A stretch of DNA of 64,000 bases from the NCBI GenBank assembly GCA_902555065.1, contig CACDQQ010000003.1, positions 62,001-126,000 of the forward strand, in the 5' to 3' direction. The number at the start of each line of letters is the position of its first letter. Positions within the stretch are counted from its first letter, which is position 1. The position numbers and the translations under genes are program-made. Positions 52,169 to 63,409 of this stretch are shown here, in pieces. The notes beneath the pieces are model-generated. The model was not told the DNA's origin. It saw only the letters and a program-made list of their open reading frames with translations, and did no database searches. The DNA comes from an uncultured Pelagibacteraceae bacterium (GTDB lineage Bacteria > Pseudomonadota > Alphaproteobacteria > Pelagibacterales > Pelagibacteraceae).

Positions 52169-54388
52169 ATGGAAAAGAAAAAATTAAAGTTATCAATTTC
52201 TGGAGCATCCAAAAAAACAATAAATAGTATTGAACAGGCAAAATCTCAATCAAAGAACACAGTTGTAATAGAAAAAAGATCTCCAAGATTTGGCGGCAAG
52301 CCAAACTTTACACGAGGCACTAAATCGATAGAATCAAGAGCACAAAATACTTTCACACCAAAGAAAACAGCTTTTTCGAAGCAAATTTCAGCAATTTCAT
52401 CTGATTTTGAAAGAAGAAAACTAGCAGAGCAAAGAGCCACAAGAAGACTAAAAGGAGAAAATGTTCATAAAGAAAATAAAACTAATAAATTGGGAAGTAA
52501 AAGACGAGAATTAAAACTTACAGTTTCTAGAGCTTTGAGTGGAGATGATATTGGAACAAGATCAAGAAGTTTAGCATCTTTAAAAAGAGCAAAGCAAAAA
52601 GAAAATAGATTGCTAAACAAAGATGAAGTTAAAGAAAATTTTAAACCTATAAAAAGAGAAATTAATATACCAGAAGTTATCACTATTAGAGAACTTGCAA
52701 ATAGAATGGCAGAACAATCTAGCAGCATTATAAAACATTTGATGGGTATGGGAGTCACAGTTACTATCAATCACACAATTGACTCAGACACAGCAGAATA
52801 TTTAGTAAAAGAATTTGGACATAATCCTGTTAAGGAAAAAAGAGCTGAAGAGATATTAGACAAAATTAAAGAGATTAAAACTCAGAATCTGAAAAGTAGA
52901 GCTCCCATAGTAACAGTCATGGGACATGTGGATCATGGTAAAACATCTGTCTTAGATGTTTTGAGAAAAGCAAATGTTGTTTCTGGTGAATTTGGAGGTA
53001 TTACACAACATATTGGAGCATATCAAATTACACATGAGAAAAATAAAATAACTTTTATTGATACTCCTGGCCATGCAGCTTTTACAGAGATGAGAGCAAG
53101 AGGATCAAAGCTAACTGATATTGTAATTCTTGTCGTTGCAGCTGATGATGGTGTAAAGCCACAAACTATAGAGTCAATTAAGCACGCTAAAGCAGCAAAA
53201 GTGCCAATTGTTGTTGCAATAAACAAATGCGATTTACCAGATGCCAACCCTCAAAAAATTAAAAATCAACTTTTAGAATATGAGCTTATAGCTGAAGATT
53301 TATCAGGAGACACTTTAGTTGTAGAAATATCAACTAAAACAAAACAAAATTTAGATAAGTTAGTTGATAGTGTGATCTTACAAGCAGAAATATTAGATCT
53401 AAAGACTGATTTTGACACAGATGCAAAAGGAATTGTTTTAGAATCTAAAATTGATATTGGGAGAGGGCCTATTGCAAATGTTATAATTACTGCTGGGACA
53501 TTAAATAAAGGTGATTATTTCGTTAGTGGTTTAAAATGGGGAAAGGTTAGAGCAATAATTAACGATAAAGGAAACCAAATTGATAAAGCTGAACCGGCAA
53601 CACCTATTGAAATACTTGGCATTAATGGTGCAGCAAAATCTGGTGATGATTTCATAGTATTAAAAAGTGAAAAAGAGGCTAAATCACTTTGTGATGGTAG
53701 AATACAAGAAGCAAAAGAAAATAAAAATACTTTATCTTTTGTAACTCAAGACTCAGCATTTAAAGATGCTTCTTCAGAAGAATTAAATATCATTATAAAA
53801 TCAGATGTACATGGTTCTTCAGAAGCAATTAAAAATACAATAAATCAAATTAAACACGACGAAGTTAAACCTAAAATACTTTTATCAGATATAGGTATGG
53901 TTACAGAAACTGACGTAACTTTAGCAAAAGCGTCAAATGCTGTAATTATTGCTTTTAATGTAAAACCTAGCAAAGAAGCTAAAAAAAGAGCTGAACAAGA
54001 AAAAGTTTCAATATCTAATTTTAATATTATTTATGAAGTTTTGGATTTTATAAAAAGTAAAATGTCTGGATTACTTACACCAGACATAGATGAAAAAATA
54101 ATTGGAACGGCAGAAATACTAGAAATATTTAAAGTTTCAAAAGTTGGAAAAGTGGCAGGATCAAAAGTAACTGATGGAGAAATTACCCAAGACTCAAATG
54201 CAAGAGTTATAAGAGATGGTACAATAATATTTAATGGAAAAATAAGCTCAATATTTAGAGAAAAAAATCAAACAAAACAAGTTTCAGCTGGGCTGGAGTG
54301 TGGAATAACTTTAAAGGATTTTGTTGATTTTCAAAAAAATGACGTAATCGAGGTTTATAACTCAACTATAACTGAAAGAAGCATTTAA
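52169..54388 (+). CDS. infB: Translation initiation factor IF-2
   Basis: [42 protein letters not shown]. Confidence 0.99.
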   Translation: MEKKKLKLSISGASKKTINSIEQAKSQSKNTVVIEKRSPRFGGKPNFTRGTKSIESRAQNTFTPKKTAFSKQISAISSDFERRKLAEQRATRRLKGENVHKENKTNKLGSKRRELKLTVSRALSGDDIGTRSRSLASLKRAKQKENRLLNKDEVKENFKPIKREINIPEVITIRELANRMAEQSSSIIKHLMGMGVTVTINHTIDSDTAEYLVKEFGHNPVKEKRAEEILDKIKEIKTQNLKSRAPIVTVMGHVDHGKTSVLDVLRKANVVSGEFGGITQHIGAYQITHEKNKITFIDTPGHAAFTEMRARGSKLTDIVILVVAADDGVKPQTIESIKHAKAAKVPIVVAINKCDLPDANPQKIKNQLLEYELIAEDLSGDTLVVEISTKTKQNLDKLVDSVILQAEILDLKTDFDTDAKGIVLESKIDIGRGPIANVIITAGTLNKGDYFVSGLKWGKVRAIINDKGNQIDKAEPATPIEILGINGAAKSGDDFIVLKSEKEAKSLCDGRIQEAKENKNTLSFVTQDSAFKDASSEELNIIIKSDVHGSSEAIKNTINQIKHDEVKPKILLSDIGMVTETDVTLAKASNAVIIAFNVKPSKEAKKRAEQEKVSISNFNIIYEVLDFIKSKMSGLLTPDIDEKIIGTAEILEIFKVSKVGKVAGSKVTDGEITQDSNARVIRDGTIIFNGKISSIFREKNQTKQVSAGLECGITLKDFVDFQKNDVIEVYNSTITERSI

Positions 54389-54390
54389 TT

Positions 54391-54756
54391 ATGACTAATT
54401 TAGGTAAACCAGTTACACAAAGGCAGCTAAGGGTCGGTGAAATGATTAAACAAGCTCTTGGGATGTTATTTATAAGAGATGAAGCAAAACTACCAAATTT
54501 ATCTACAAAAGAAATAACAGTAACTGAAGTTAGAATGTCCCCGGATTTAAAAACAGCAAAAATTTTTGTAATGCCTTTAGGCGGTAAAGACGCTGAAGAA
54601 GTTGTTACTAAATTAAAAGAATTTTCATTTGTAATAAGAAAAGTCTTATCAAAAAAGATAGTAATGAAATTTTTACCAAAACTATTTTTTGTAAAAGATG
54701 ATTCCTTTGATTATGCAGAAAAAATTGAAAATTTAATAAAACAAACAAATAAATAA
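54391..54756 (+). CDS. rbfA: Ribosome-binding factor A
   Basis: RQLRVGEMIKQAL, ITVTEVRMSPDLKTAKIFVMPLGG. Confidence 0.95.
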   Translation: MTNLGKPVTQRQLRVGEMIKQALGMLFIRDEAKLPNLSTKEITVTEVRMSPDLKTAKIFVMPLGGKDAEEVVTKLKEFSFVIRKVLSKKIVMKFLPKLFFVKDDSFDYAEKIENLIKQTNK

Positions 54757-54766
54757 GGAAAAGAAA

Positions 54767-55015
54767 ATGGTAAATAAAGTAAAAGAACTAGCAATCCATG
54801 AAAAGGATACAGGTTCTTCAGAAGTTCAAGTTGCGCAATTAACAGATAAAATTGAGAACTTGTCTAAACATATTAAACAGTTCAAAAAAGATAAACACTC
54901 ATCTGTTGGACTTTTAAGAGCGGTAAATAGAAGAAAAAAATTATTAGACTATTTAAAGAAAAATAAAATGGAGTCTTATAAAGAAGTAATATCAAAATTA
55001 AATTTAAGGAAGTAA
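54767..55015 (+). CDS. rpsO: 30S ribosomal protein S15
   Basis: HEKDTGSSEVQVAQLTDKI, DKHSSVGLLRAVNRRKKLLDYLK. Confidence 0.98.
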   Translation: MVNKVKELAIHEKDTGSSEVQVAQLTDKIENLSKHIKQFKKDKHSSVGLLRAVNRRKKLLDYLKKNKMESYKEVISKLNLRK

Positions 55016-57088
55016 ATGTTTAAAGTTGTAAAGAAAGAAATAGAAGTAGCAGGGAAAAAGATTAGTTTAGAAACAGGTAAAATAGCAAGACAAGCAGATG
55101 GTGCAATTATAGCCCAGTGTGGAGAGACAGTTGTTTTAGCAACAGCTGTCGGAGCTAAAAAAGTTAATCCAGACATGGATTACTTTCCGTTGTCAGTAAA
55201 TTATCAAGAAAAATATTATGCAGCTGGTAAAATTCCAGGTGGATATTTTAAGAGAGAAGCAAGACCAACGGATAGTGAGACTTTAATTTCAAGATTAATT
55301 GACAGACCTATCAGACCACTTTTCCCAGATGAATTTAAAAACGAAGTTCAGGTACTACCAACAGTAATATCTTACGATAAAGAGAATGAAGCAGATATTT
55401 TATCAATTATTGCCTCATCAGCTGCGTTAGCAATTTCAGGAATGCCATTTTTAGGCCCTGTAGGTGCGTCTAGAGTTGGCTTTACTAAAGGGAAATACAT
55501 TCTTAATCCTACTAAAGCAGAACTTAAAGACTCAAAACTTGATCTTGTAGTAGCAGGAACAAAAGATGCAGTTTTAATGGTTGAGTCCGAGGCAAGTGGT
55601 TTAACAGAGGAAGAAATGTTAAATGCTGTTAAGTTCGGCCACGAAGGATTTGTTCCAGTAATTGAAATGATAGAGGAACTAGCCAAAGAATGCAAAAAAC
55701 CTGATTGGATAGTTGAGAAAAAAGATCTTTCAGAAGTAAAAAATAAATTGGAAATCGAATTTACCGAGGAACTTAAAAAAGCATTTTCAATAAAAGATAA
55801 ACAAGAAAGATCTAATTTAATCTCAGAAATAACTGATAAAGCAAAAAAGCTTTATGAAGAAGATGAGAATTATACGGATCTTGATGTAAATTCTGAGCTT
55901 AAAAATTTAGAAAAAAGGATTGTCAGAACAGATATTCTAAAAAATAAAAATAGAATTGATGGTAGAGGTCTTGCAGATGTTAGGCCAATTATGTGTGAAG
56001 TTGGAATTCTTCCAAGAGTTCATGGTTCTGCTTTGTTTACTCGAGGAGAAACTCAAGCAATAGTTACAACTACACTTGGTACATCTGATGATGAGCAAAA
56101 AATAGAAAGTCTTGAAGGATTACAAAAAGAAAGGTTTATGCTTCATTATAATTTTCCACCTTTCTCTGTTGGAGAAACTGGTAGAATAGGTACCGGAAGA
56201 AGAGAAATAGGTCATGGAAAATTAGCTTGGAGAGCAATAAATTCTTCTTTGCCTTCTAAAGAGAGTTTTCCCTACACATTTAGAATTGTATCGGAGATAA
56301 CTGAGTCAAACGGTTCTTCTTCTATGGCAACTGTTTGTGGATCTTCTTTAGCACTAATGGATGCAGGTGTTCCAATTAAAGAACCAGTTGCTGGTATTGC
56401 AATGGGATTAATTAAAGAAGGAGATGACTTCAGCGTACTTTCAGATATTCTTGGAGATGAAGATCACTTAGGTGATATGGACTTTAAAGTTGCTGGAACT
56501 AAAGACGGAATAACATCTCTTCAAATGGACATAAAAATTACAGGTATAACATTTGAAATTATGGAGCAAGCCTTAAAACAAGCAAAAGATGGACGAATTC
56601 ACATTCTAGGTGAAATGAATAAAGCTTTATCTAAATCAAGGGAAGATGTTGGAAAACATACTCCTAAGATGGAGAAAATTACTGTAGATAAGAAAGATAT
56701 TGCTACTGTCATTGGAAAAGGCGGAGCAACTATAAGAGAAATAGTTGAAGTGTCAGGTGCAAAAGTTGACATCAACGACGAAGGTGAAGTCACAGTAGCT
56801 GCTCCAGATGAGGAATCAAGAAACAAAGCTATGCAAATGATTAAAGACTTAACTGCAAAAGCTGAACTCAATAAAATTTACAATGGAAAAGTAATGAAAA
56901 TTATGGAGTTTGGTGCGTTTGTTAATTTCCTAGGAAAACAAGATGGCCTTGTTCATATATCAGAGCTTGCTGATAAAAGAGTCGGCAAAGTAACTGATGT
57001 AGTAAAAGAAGGTGATGAAGTTAAAGTTAAAGTAATTGGCTTTGATAGAGGAAAAGTTAAGTTATCAATTAAACAAGCTGCAATATAA
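55016..57088 (+). CDS. pnp: Polyribonucleotide nucleotidyltransferase
   Basis: [50 protein letters not shown] and S1 domains. Confidence 0.99.
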   Translation: MFKVVKKEIEVAGKKISLETGKIARQADGAIIAQCGETVVLATAVGAKKVNPDMDYFPLSVNYQEKYYAAGKIPGGYFKREARPTDSETLISRLIDRPIRPLFPDEFKNEVQVLPTVISYDKENEADILSIIASSAALAISGMPFLGPVGASRVGFTKGKYILNPTKAELKDSKLDLVVAGTKDAVLMVESEASGLTEEEMLNAVKFGHEGFVPVIEMIEELAKECKKPDWIVEKKDLSEVKNKLEIEFTEELKKAFSIKDKQERSNLISEITDKAKKLYEEDENYTDLDVNSELKNLEKRIVRTDILKNKNRIDGRGLADVRPIMCEVGILPRVHGSALFTRGETQAIVTTTLGTSDDEQKIESLEGLQKERFMLHYNFPPFSVGETGRIGTGRREIGHGKLAWRAINSSLPSKESFPYTFRIVSEITESNGSSSMATVCGSSLALMDAGVPIKEPVAGIAMGLIKEGDDFSVLSDILGDEDHLGDMDFKVAGTKDGITSLQMDIKITGITFEIMEQALKQAKDGRIHILGEMNKALSKSREDVGKHTPKMEKITVDKKDIATVIGKGGATIREIVEVSGAKVDINDEGEVTVAAPDEESRNKAMQMIKDLTAKAELNKIYNGKVMKIMEFGAFVNFLGKQDGLVHISELADKRVGKVTDVVKEGDEVKVKVIGFDRGKVKLSIKQAAI

Positions 57089-57103
57089 ATTTATAGGAGA
57101 AAT

Positions 57104-57466
57104 ATGAAAAAATTTGATGATTTAATGAGCGTAAGCAATGAGATTGAAAATATCAGCGCTAGTGATGCAAAAGAAAAGCTAAATGACCCAAATGTTCAAT
57201 TTATCGATGTTAGGGATAAAGAGAGCTTTTCAAAAGGTACGATCGGTAATGCAATTCACTTAGACAGAGGTTTATTAGAATTTTATTTAGCAGAAGGAAG
57301 TCCTCTTGAAAATGATATGTTTAAAAATAATCCTGATAAAGAATATGTAGTTTTTTGTGGTGTTGGTGGGCAAGGAACATTAGCAACCAAAACTATGAAG
57401 GATATGGGGGTTAAAAATGTCAAAAATATCACTGGTGGTATGAAAGAGTGGGAAAAGATCAAGTAA
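57104..57466 (+). CDS. Rhodanese-like domain protein
   Basis: VQFIDVRDKESFSKGTIGNAIHLDRG, YVVFCGVGGQGTLATKTM. Confidence 0.92.
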   Translation: MKKFDDLMSVSNEIENISASDAKEKLNDPNVQFIDVRDKESFSKGTIGNAIHLDRGLLEFYLAEGSPLENDMFKNNPDKEYVVFCGVGGQGTLATKTMKDMGVKNVKNITGGMKEWEKIK

Positions 57467-57493
57467 AATATAATTTTAATAAATTATAATAGA

Positions 57494-57646
57494 ATGAAGC
57501 TTTTAAAAAACATTAAGTTAGAAATACAGAAAAATAAATACGGAAGATATTTATTACTTGGTAGTTTTGCATTTTTTTTTATTAAAGGTTTAATTTGGTT
57601 AGGTATTTTTCTTGCTGTTAGCTTAGGTATTACTAATTCTTTTTAA
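57494..57646 (+). CDS. Small hydrophobic protein, 50 aa, single TM segment
   Basis: MKLLKNIKLEIQKNKYGRYLLLGSFAFFFIKGLIWLGIFLAVSLGITNSF*; not in supplied ORF track. Confidence 0.6.
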   Translation: MKLLKNIKLEIQKNKYGRYLLLGSFAFFFIKGLIWLGIFLAVSLGITNSF

Positions 57647-58032
57647 ATTAAGACAATTACCAACAAAATCATTTGAACAAAATTTATCACCACAGAAACA
57701 AAGTGTGATTGTTTAAATTTTTTATCCTGCTTTTCATCACTGAACTTATTTATCAGTGGCATTAGCACAAAATTTGATACAGCAAATAATACCGCAACAC
57801 TTAAAATTAAATAAAAATCTAAGGAAAAAGTTTTTAGAATTATAAATAAAATTAAAACTAAAACACTAATAGCTAAATTAACAGTATAGTAATAAGGGAA
57901 TATTTTTCTTATAAATTTTCTAGCATTTTCCTCATTTAATGCAGTGAAAGTTACAGGCGCTACAACAAAAGAAAAGAAAAGCATGATTCCAAATATTATA
58001 CTGGTTAGATAAATACTAATTTGTTGCATCAT
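57643..58032 (-). CDS. Integral membrane protein (DUF4149-like)
   Basis: Four hydrophobic segments; FFSFVVAPVTFTALNEENARKFIRKIFPYYY. Confidence 0.75.
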   Translation of the reverse strand: MMQQISIYLTSIIFGIMLFFSFVVAPVTFTALNEENARKFIRKIFPYYYTVNLAISVLVLILFIILKTFSLDFYLILSVAVLFAVSNFVLMPLINKFSDEKQDKKFKQSHFVSVVINFVQMILLVIVLI

Positions 58033-58056
58033 AATTTAACTAAATTTAACTAAATT

Positions 58057-58860
58057 TCAGGTGATATTCTTAGGATCTGGCATTCCAACTTTATTGTAAC
58101 CAGCATCTACATAATGAATTTCACCAGTAACACCACCAGCCATATCACTTAAAAGATATAATGCTGAATTTCCTACATCAAGATTATCTACATTTCTTTT
58201 CAAAAATGAATGATCGGCATTCCATTTGTAAAGAAATTTAGCATCCCCAATAGCAGAAGCTGCTAGAGTTTTAATTGGTCCTGCACTTATTGCATTAACC
58301 CTAATATTCTTTGCTCCCAGGTCTCTTGCAAGATATTTAACACTAGACTCTAGTGCAGCTTTACATACGCCCATTACATTATAATTAGGTATGGCTTTAT
58401 TTGCTTCATAACTCAAAGTAATCATACTACCACCTTGCTTCATTATTTTAGATGCTTCTCTAGCAACTTCAGTAAATGAAAAACAAGATATTAACATACT
58501 TCTTAAAAAGTTTTCTCTAGTTGTATTTAAATATTCTCCTGATAACTCGGATTTATCTGAAAATGCAATTGCATGTACAACAAAATCAATTTCTCCCCAT
58601 TGACTTTTTACATCTTCAAAAAGTTTTACAACTTCTTCTTTTTTTTCTACATCACAGCTAAAAGTTCCATTTGAATTTAGTTTTTCTGCAAGTGGAATAA
58701 CTCTTTTTTTTAAAGCATCACCTAAATATGTAAAAGCTAACTCTGCTCCAGCTTCAGCAAGTTTTTGAGATATACCCCATGCAATTGATCTCTCATTGGC
58801 AACGCCCATGATAAGACCTTTTTTTCCCTTCATTAAACTCATAGATCTAAACTTTCTCAA
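58057..58860 (-). CDS. fabI: Enoyl-ACP reductase (NADH) FabI
   Basis: [18 protein letters not shown]-x6-K active site ([22 protein letters not shown]). Confidence 0.97.
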   Translation of the reverse strand: MRKFRSMSLMKGKKGLIMGVANERSIAWGISQKLAEAGAELAFTYLGDALKKRVIPLAEKLNSNGTFSCDVEKKEEVVKLFEDVKSQWGEIDFVVHAIAFSDKSELSGEYLNTTRENFLRSMLISCFSFTEVAREASKIMKQGGSMITLSYEANKAIPNYNVMGVCKAALESSVKYLARDLGAKNIRVNAISAGPIKTLAASAIGDAKFLYKWNADHSFLKRNVDNLDVGNSALYLLSDMAGGVTGEIHYVDAGYNKVGMPDPKNIT

Positions 58861-60058
58861 ATACTAATGTTGCATTAGTTCCACCAAAACCAAAACTGTT
58901 AGACATAATTGCATTTAAATTTACGTCTTTTTCTACTTGTGTAACAATCGGATAGTTTTTTGCTTCATCATCCATTTCTGAAATATTTGCTGACGCTGAA
59001 ATAAAATTGTTTTTCATCATTATCAAACTGTAAATTGCTTCGTGAACTGAAGTTGCACCTAATGAATGACCTGACAAAGATTTTGTTGAACTTATTTTAG
59101 GTTTATAGTCTGGGAAAGCCTCACCTACTGCTTTTAATTCTGTAATATCTCCTACAGGTGTTGATGTCCCGTGAGTATTAATATAGTCAATTTTATTTTT
59201 TGAACTTGCTAGAGCCATTTTCATACATCTCACCGCTCCTTCTCCAGATGGTGCAACCATATCATAGCCATCTGATGTTGCTCCATATCCAGTTAATTCT
59301 GCGTATATTTTAGCACCTCTTGCTTTGGCATGTTCGTATTCTTCTAAAACAAGAACTCCACCTCCACCAGCAATCACAAAACCATCTCTTGTTTTATCAT
59401 ATGGTCTTGAGGCTTTTTCAGGGGTGTCATTATATTTTGAGGATAGTGCTGTCATTGCATCAAACATTGCAGTCATAGCAAAGTGAACCTCATCACTTCC
59501 ACCTGCAAAAATAATATTTTGTTTTCCTAATTGAATAAGTTCCATTGCGTTACCAATACAATGACCACTCGTCGCGCATGCAGAACTTATTGTGTAATTA
59601 GTACCTTTTATTTTAAATGGAACTGCTAGAGTAGCAGAAGCAGTACTTGCCATAGTTCTTGGAACTATAAATGGACCCATTTTTTTTGGATTTTTTTCTC
59701 TAGTTTTATCTGATGCTAATATCACATTTTCAATTGATGGTCCTCCTGATCCCATTACCATTCCAGTTGAAATATTACTAACTTCATTCTCCTCTAATCC
59801 AGAATCTTTAACTGCTTCACTCATAGCAACATAATTATATGCTGACCCAGCTCCCATGAACCTAATAACTTTTCTATCAATGTAATCCTCTAATTTGATA
59901 TTAGGTTTGCCATGAACATGGCTCTTTAAATTATGTTCTTTATATTCTTCTGAAAATGTTATTCCTGATTTTGTATTAACTAAAGATTGATAAACTTCAT
60001 CTTGATTATTTCCTAAACATGAAACTACACCAAGTCCTGTTACAACTACTCTTTTCAT
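58847..60058 (-). CDS. fabB: 3-oxoacyl-ACP synthase I
   Basis: [47 protein letters not shown]. Confidence 0.98.
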   Translation of the reverse strand: MKRVVVTGLGVVSCLGNNQDEVYQSLVNTKSGITFSEEYKEHNLKSHVHGKPNIKLEDYIDRKVIRFMGAGSAYNYVAMSEAVKDSGLEENEVSNISTGMVMGSGGPSIENVILASDKTREKNPKKMGPFIVPRTMASTASATLAVPFKIKGTNYTISSACATSGHCIGNAMELIQLGKQNIIFAGGSDEVHFAMTAMFDAMTALSSKYNDTPEKASRPYDKTRDGFVIAGGGGVLVLEEYEHAKARGAKIYAELTGYGATSDGYDMVAPSGEGAVRCMKMALASSKNKIDYINTHGTSTPVGDITELKAVGEAFPDYKPKISSTKSLSGHSLGATSVHEAIYSLIMMKNNFISASANISEMDDEAKNYPIVTQVEKDVNLNAIMSNSFGFGGTNATLVFEKV

Positions 60059-60558
60059 TATTTAAATAATCCTACCTTAAGATTTTCTGCACTATAAATC
60101 TTTTTTCCGTCAGCAAGCAGTATTCCATTTGCAAGTCCCACAGTTGTCTCTCCTTTAACAAGAATTCTTTTAATATCTATTTCATATGTTGCCATTTTGA
60201 CATTTTTAAGAACTTCCCCAGTGAATTTTACAGTGCTTACACCTAATGCTCTACCTCTTCCTGGATTTCCAAGCCAACCAAGAAAAAAGCCAACTAGCTG
60301 CCACATAGCATCTAAACCAAGACAACCTGGCATAACTGGATCTTCTCTAAAATGACAATCAAAGAACCACAAATTATCCTTAATATCAAGTTCGGCTTTC
60401 ATAGATCCTTTTTTATAAAAACCCTCACTCTCATTTATTTCTGTAATTCTATCAAACATTAACATTGGTGGAGAAGGCAATTTTGCATTACCTGGACCAA
60501 ATAACTTACCATTAGCGCAATCAATTAGTTCGTTGTAATTAAAGGAACTTTTTTTCAT
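60058..60558 (-). CDS. fabA: 3-hydroxydecanoyl-ACP dehydratase/isomerase
   Basis: [40 protein letters not shown]. Confidence 0.98.
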   Translation of the reverse strand: MKKSSFNYNELIDCANGKLFGPGNAKLPSPPMLMFDRITEINESEGFYKKGSMKAELDIKDNLWFFDCHFREDPVMPGCLGLDAMWQLVGFFLGWLGNPGRGRALGVSTVKFTGEVLKNVKMATYEIDIKRILVKGETTVGLANGILLADGKKIYSAENLKVGLFK

Positions 60559-60608
60559 AATTTTGTAATCTTATTACTTGATTTAGGTACATTATAATAT
60601 ACAAATAG

Positions 60609-60625
60609 TTTAGAATAGTTTTAAA
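60609..60625. promoter_or_regulatory. ICE-box-like palindrome upstream of irr
   Basis: TTTAGAATAGTTTTAAA, close to TTTAGAA-N3-TTCTAAA, directly before the irr start. Confidence 0.6.
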
Positions 60626-61042
60626 TTGCTTATGACTAGTAAACAAGAATTTATAGAAAAACTAAGAAACTCTAGCTTAAGACCAACTAAACAAAGAATA
60701 AACATATGTGAGGTTTTATTTAATAGAGATAAAACTTTTCATTTCACAATAAGCGACTTATTCAATCTAATTAAAGATAAAACTGGAGAAAAAATTTCTT
60801 TAGCAACAGTTTACAATACAGTTCACGCATTTCATAAAAAAGGATATTTAAAAGAAATACCTATTAATTCTAATCAAACCTATTTTGATACAAATGTCAC
60901 AGATCATCACCACTTCTTTGATGTTAAAGAAGAAAAGCTTATCGATCTTAAAAATGAGGATGTAGGACCGATAGAAATTCAAAAATCTATACCTGGAAAA
61001 AAAATAAAATCAGTTGAAGTTTTAGTCAAATTAGAAGACTAA
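60626..61042 (+). CDS. irr: Fur-family regulator, Irr-like (TTG 60626 or ATG 60632 start)
   Basis: LRPTKQRINICEVLF, SLATVYNTVHAFHKKGYLKEI, VTDHHHFFDVKEEKLID; divergent from fabA-fabB-fabI. Confidence 0.85.
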   Translation: MLMTSKQEFIEKLRNSSLRPTKQRINICEVLFNRDKTFHFTISDLFNLIKDKTGEKISLATVYNTVHAFHKKGYLKEIPINSNQTYFDTNVTDHHHFFDVKEEKLIDLKNEDVGPIEIQKSIPGKKIKSVEVLVKLED

Positions 61043-61076
61043 GTTCTCAAAATTACATTATAAATATTCTGACTTA

Positions 61077-61105
61077 TTGACAATCTTCTTTAGAATAATT
61101 ATAAA
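61077..61105 (+). promoter_or_regulatory. Candidate sigma70-type promoter of katG
   Basis: TTGACA (61077-61082), 17-bp spacer, TATAAA (61100-61105). Confidence 0.7.
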
Positions 61106-61128
61106 CAAGTATTTAGAATAATTATTAA
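61089..61128. promoter_or_regulatory. Two ICE-box-like direct repeats overlapping the katG promoter
   Basis: TTTAGAATAATTATAAA (61089-61105) and TTTAGAATAATTATTAA (61112-61128), spaced 23 bp start to start. Confidence 0.6.
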
Positions 61129-61149
61129 TACTAAAGGAGATAAATAATA

Positions 61150-63387
61150 ATGAGTGCGGAATTTCATAGAAGTAAAACATTTAAATCAGCAGAATTAAGT
61201 AAGTGCCCGTTTACAGGAGCAGGTACTCCAGCAAAATTTAGTGCTGGAAGAGGACAAACAAATAGAGATTTTTGGCCAAACAGTTTGAATTTGAAAATTT
61301 TAAGTCAGCACTCGAATTTATCAAATCCAATGGAGAAAAAATTTAATTATTCTAAAGAATTTAAAAAACTGAACTACAAAGCGCTCAAAAAAGATTTAAA
61401 CAAATTAATGACAGACTCACAAGATTGGTGGCCAGCAGATTACGGTCATTATGGTCCTTTATTTATTAGATTAGCGTGGCACGCAGCAGGTACTTATAGA
61501 ACAGGTGATGGTAGAGGAGGTGCTGGAACTGGTAATCAAAGGTTTGCACCATTAAACGCATGGCCTGATAATGTTAATTTAGACAAAGCTAGATTACTTT
61601 TGTGGCCAATAAAACAGAAATATGGAAAAAGAATTTCTTGGGCAGATTTATTTATATTAGTTGGAAATGTAGCATTAGAGTCAATGGGCTTTAAAACCTT
61701 TGGATTTGGAGCTGGAAGAACTGATATCTGGGAACCAGAAGATGATATTTACTGGGGTTCGGAAAAAGAAATGTTGGGTGTTAAGAGATACAGCGGAAAG
61801 AGAGATCTTGAACAACCATTGGGTGCTTCTCATATGGGATTAATTTATGTAAATCCACAAGGTCCAGATTTTAATCCAGATCCATTAAAGGCCGCTCATG
61901 ATATTAGAGAAACATTTGGACGAATGGCAATGAATGATTATGAAACTGTTGCATTAGTTGCAGGTGGTCACACTTTTGGAAAATCTCATGGTGCCGCACC
62001 TGAATCCCATAAAGGACCTGATCCAGAAGCATCAAGAATTCAAGATCAAGCAACTGGTTGGAATAGTAATTACAAATCAGGAAAAGGTGTACATGCAATA
62101 AGTAGTGGTATTGAAGGAGCATGGACACAAACACCAACACAATGGGATATGGGTTACTTTGATTGTTTATTTAACCATGAATGGGAATTGACTAAAGGTC
62201 CTGCCGGTGCATTTCAATGGACCCCAAAAAGGAATGGTCAGAGAATTAAAATGGTACCTGATGCTCATGATAAAAGTAAAATGCATCCTCCAATGATGCA
62301 AACAACTGATTTATCTTTGAGAATGGATAAAAGTTATGGACCAATTTCAAAACATTTTTATCAAAATCCAGATGAATTTGCTGATGCATTTGCAAGAGCT
62401 TGGTTTAAGCTTACTCATAGAGACATGGGACCAAGAGCATGTTATTTGGGTAGCGAAGTACCAAAAGAACAATTAATTTGGCAAGATCCTATAGATAAAC
62501 CAAAATATAAACTTAAATCAAAAGATATAAGAGATTTAAAATCAAAGCTTTCAAAATCAAAAATCTCTGTTTCAGATTTAGTTTCTACGGCTTGGGCTTC
62601 TGCTTCTACATACAGAGGTTCTGATAAAAGAGGTGGAGCAAACGGAGCAAGAATTATGCTTGAGCCTCAAAGAAGTTGGAAAGTCAATAACCCTAAAAAA
62701 CTTTCAAAGGTTATTAAAGCTTTACAAAAAATTAAGAAAAAATTTGATACAAATAAAAAATCAGTCTCAATGGCGGATCTTATAGTATTAGGTGGAAATG
62801 TAGGAATAGAGATGGCAGCAAAAAAAGCTGGTCATAAAATTCAGGTTCCATTTACTCCTGGAAGAGGAGATGCAAGACAAGACCAAACAGATGTAAATTC
62901 ATTTGGATTGCTTGAGCCGCAAGCGGATGGTTTTAGAAACTACATGAAAAAAGGTAAATCTAATGTTTCAGCTGAGGAAAAATTAATTGATAAGGCACAA
63001 TTAATGGGATTAACGGCACCAGAGATGACAGTTCTTGTAGGAGGAATGAGAGTTTTAGATACAAACTATGATAGTTCTAAAAATGGAGTTTTCACAAAAA
63101 AACCTGGAACTCTATCAACAGATTATTTTGTAAATCTTCTTGATATGAGTACCACTTGGAAAGAAACTGACAAATCTGAACAATATTTTGTTGGTAAAGA
63201 TAGAAAGTCTAAAAAAACTAAGTGGAAAGGTTCAAGAGTTGACCTTATTTTTGGTTCAAATTCTCAATTAAGAGCATTAGCCGAAGTATATGCTTGCAAA
63301 GATTCATCAGACAAATTTATCAAAGACTTTGTATCCGCATGGGTCAAAGTGATGAATGCAGATAGATTTGATTTAAGATTAAATTAG
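61150..63387 (+). CDS. katG: Catalase-peroxidase KatG
   Basis: [103 protein letters not shown]. Confidence 0.99.
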   Translation: MSAEFHRSKTFKSAELSKCPFTGAGTPAKFSAGRGQTNRDFWPNSLNLKILSQHSNLSNPMEKKFNYSKEFKKLNYKALKKDLNKLMTDSQDWWPADYGHYGPLFIRLAWHAAGTYRTGDGRGGAGTGNQRFAPLNAWPDNVNLDKARLLLWPIKQKYGKRISWADLFILVGNVALESMGFKTFGFGAGRTDIWEPEDDIYWGSEKEMLGVKRYSGKRDLEQPLGASHMGLIYVNPQGPDFNPDPLKAAHDIRETFGRMAMNDYETVALVAGGHTFGKSHGAAPESHKGPDPEASRIQDQATGWNSNYKSGKGVHAISSGIEGAWTQTPTQWDMGYFDCLFNHEWELTKGPAGAFQWTPKRNGQRIKMVPDAHDKSKMHPPMMQTTDLSLRMDKSYGPISKHFYQNPDEFADAFARAWFKLTHRDMGPRACYLGSEVPKEQLIWQDPIDKPKYKLKSKDIRDLKSKLSKSKISVSDLVSTAWASASTYRGSDKRGGANGARIMLEPQRSWKVNNPKKLSKVIKALQKIKKKFDTNKKSVSMADLIVLGGNVGIEMAAKKAGHKIQVPFTPGRGDARQDQTDVNSFGLLEPQADGFRNYMKKGKSNVSAEEKLIDKAQLMGLTAPEMTVLVGGMRVLDTNYDSSKNGVFTKKPGTLSTDYFVNLLDMSTTWKETDKSEQYFVGKDRKSKKTKWKGSRVDLIFGSNSQLRALAEVYACKDSSDKFIKDFVSAWVKVMNADRFDLRLN

Positions 63388-63409
63388 TATAGAAAAAGGC
63401 GGAAAAAAA

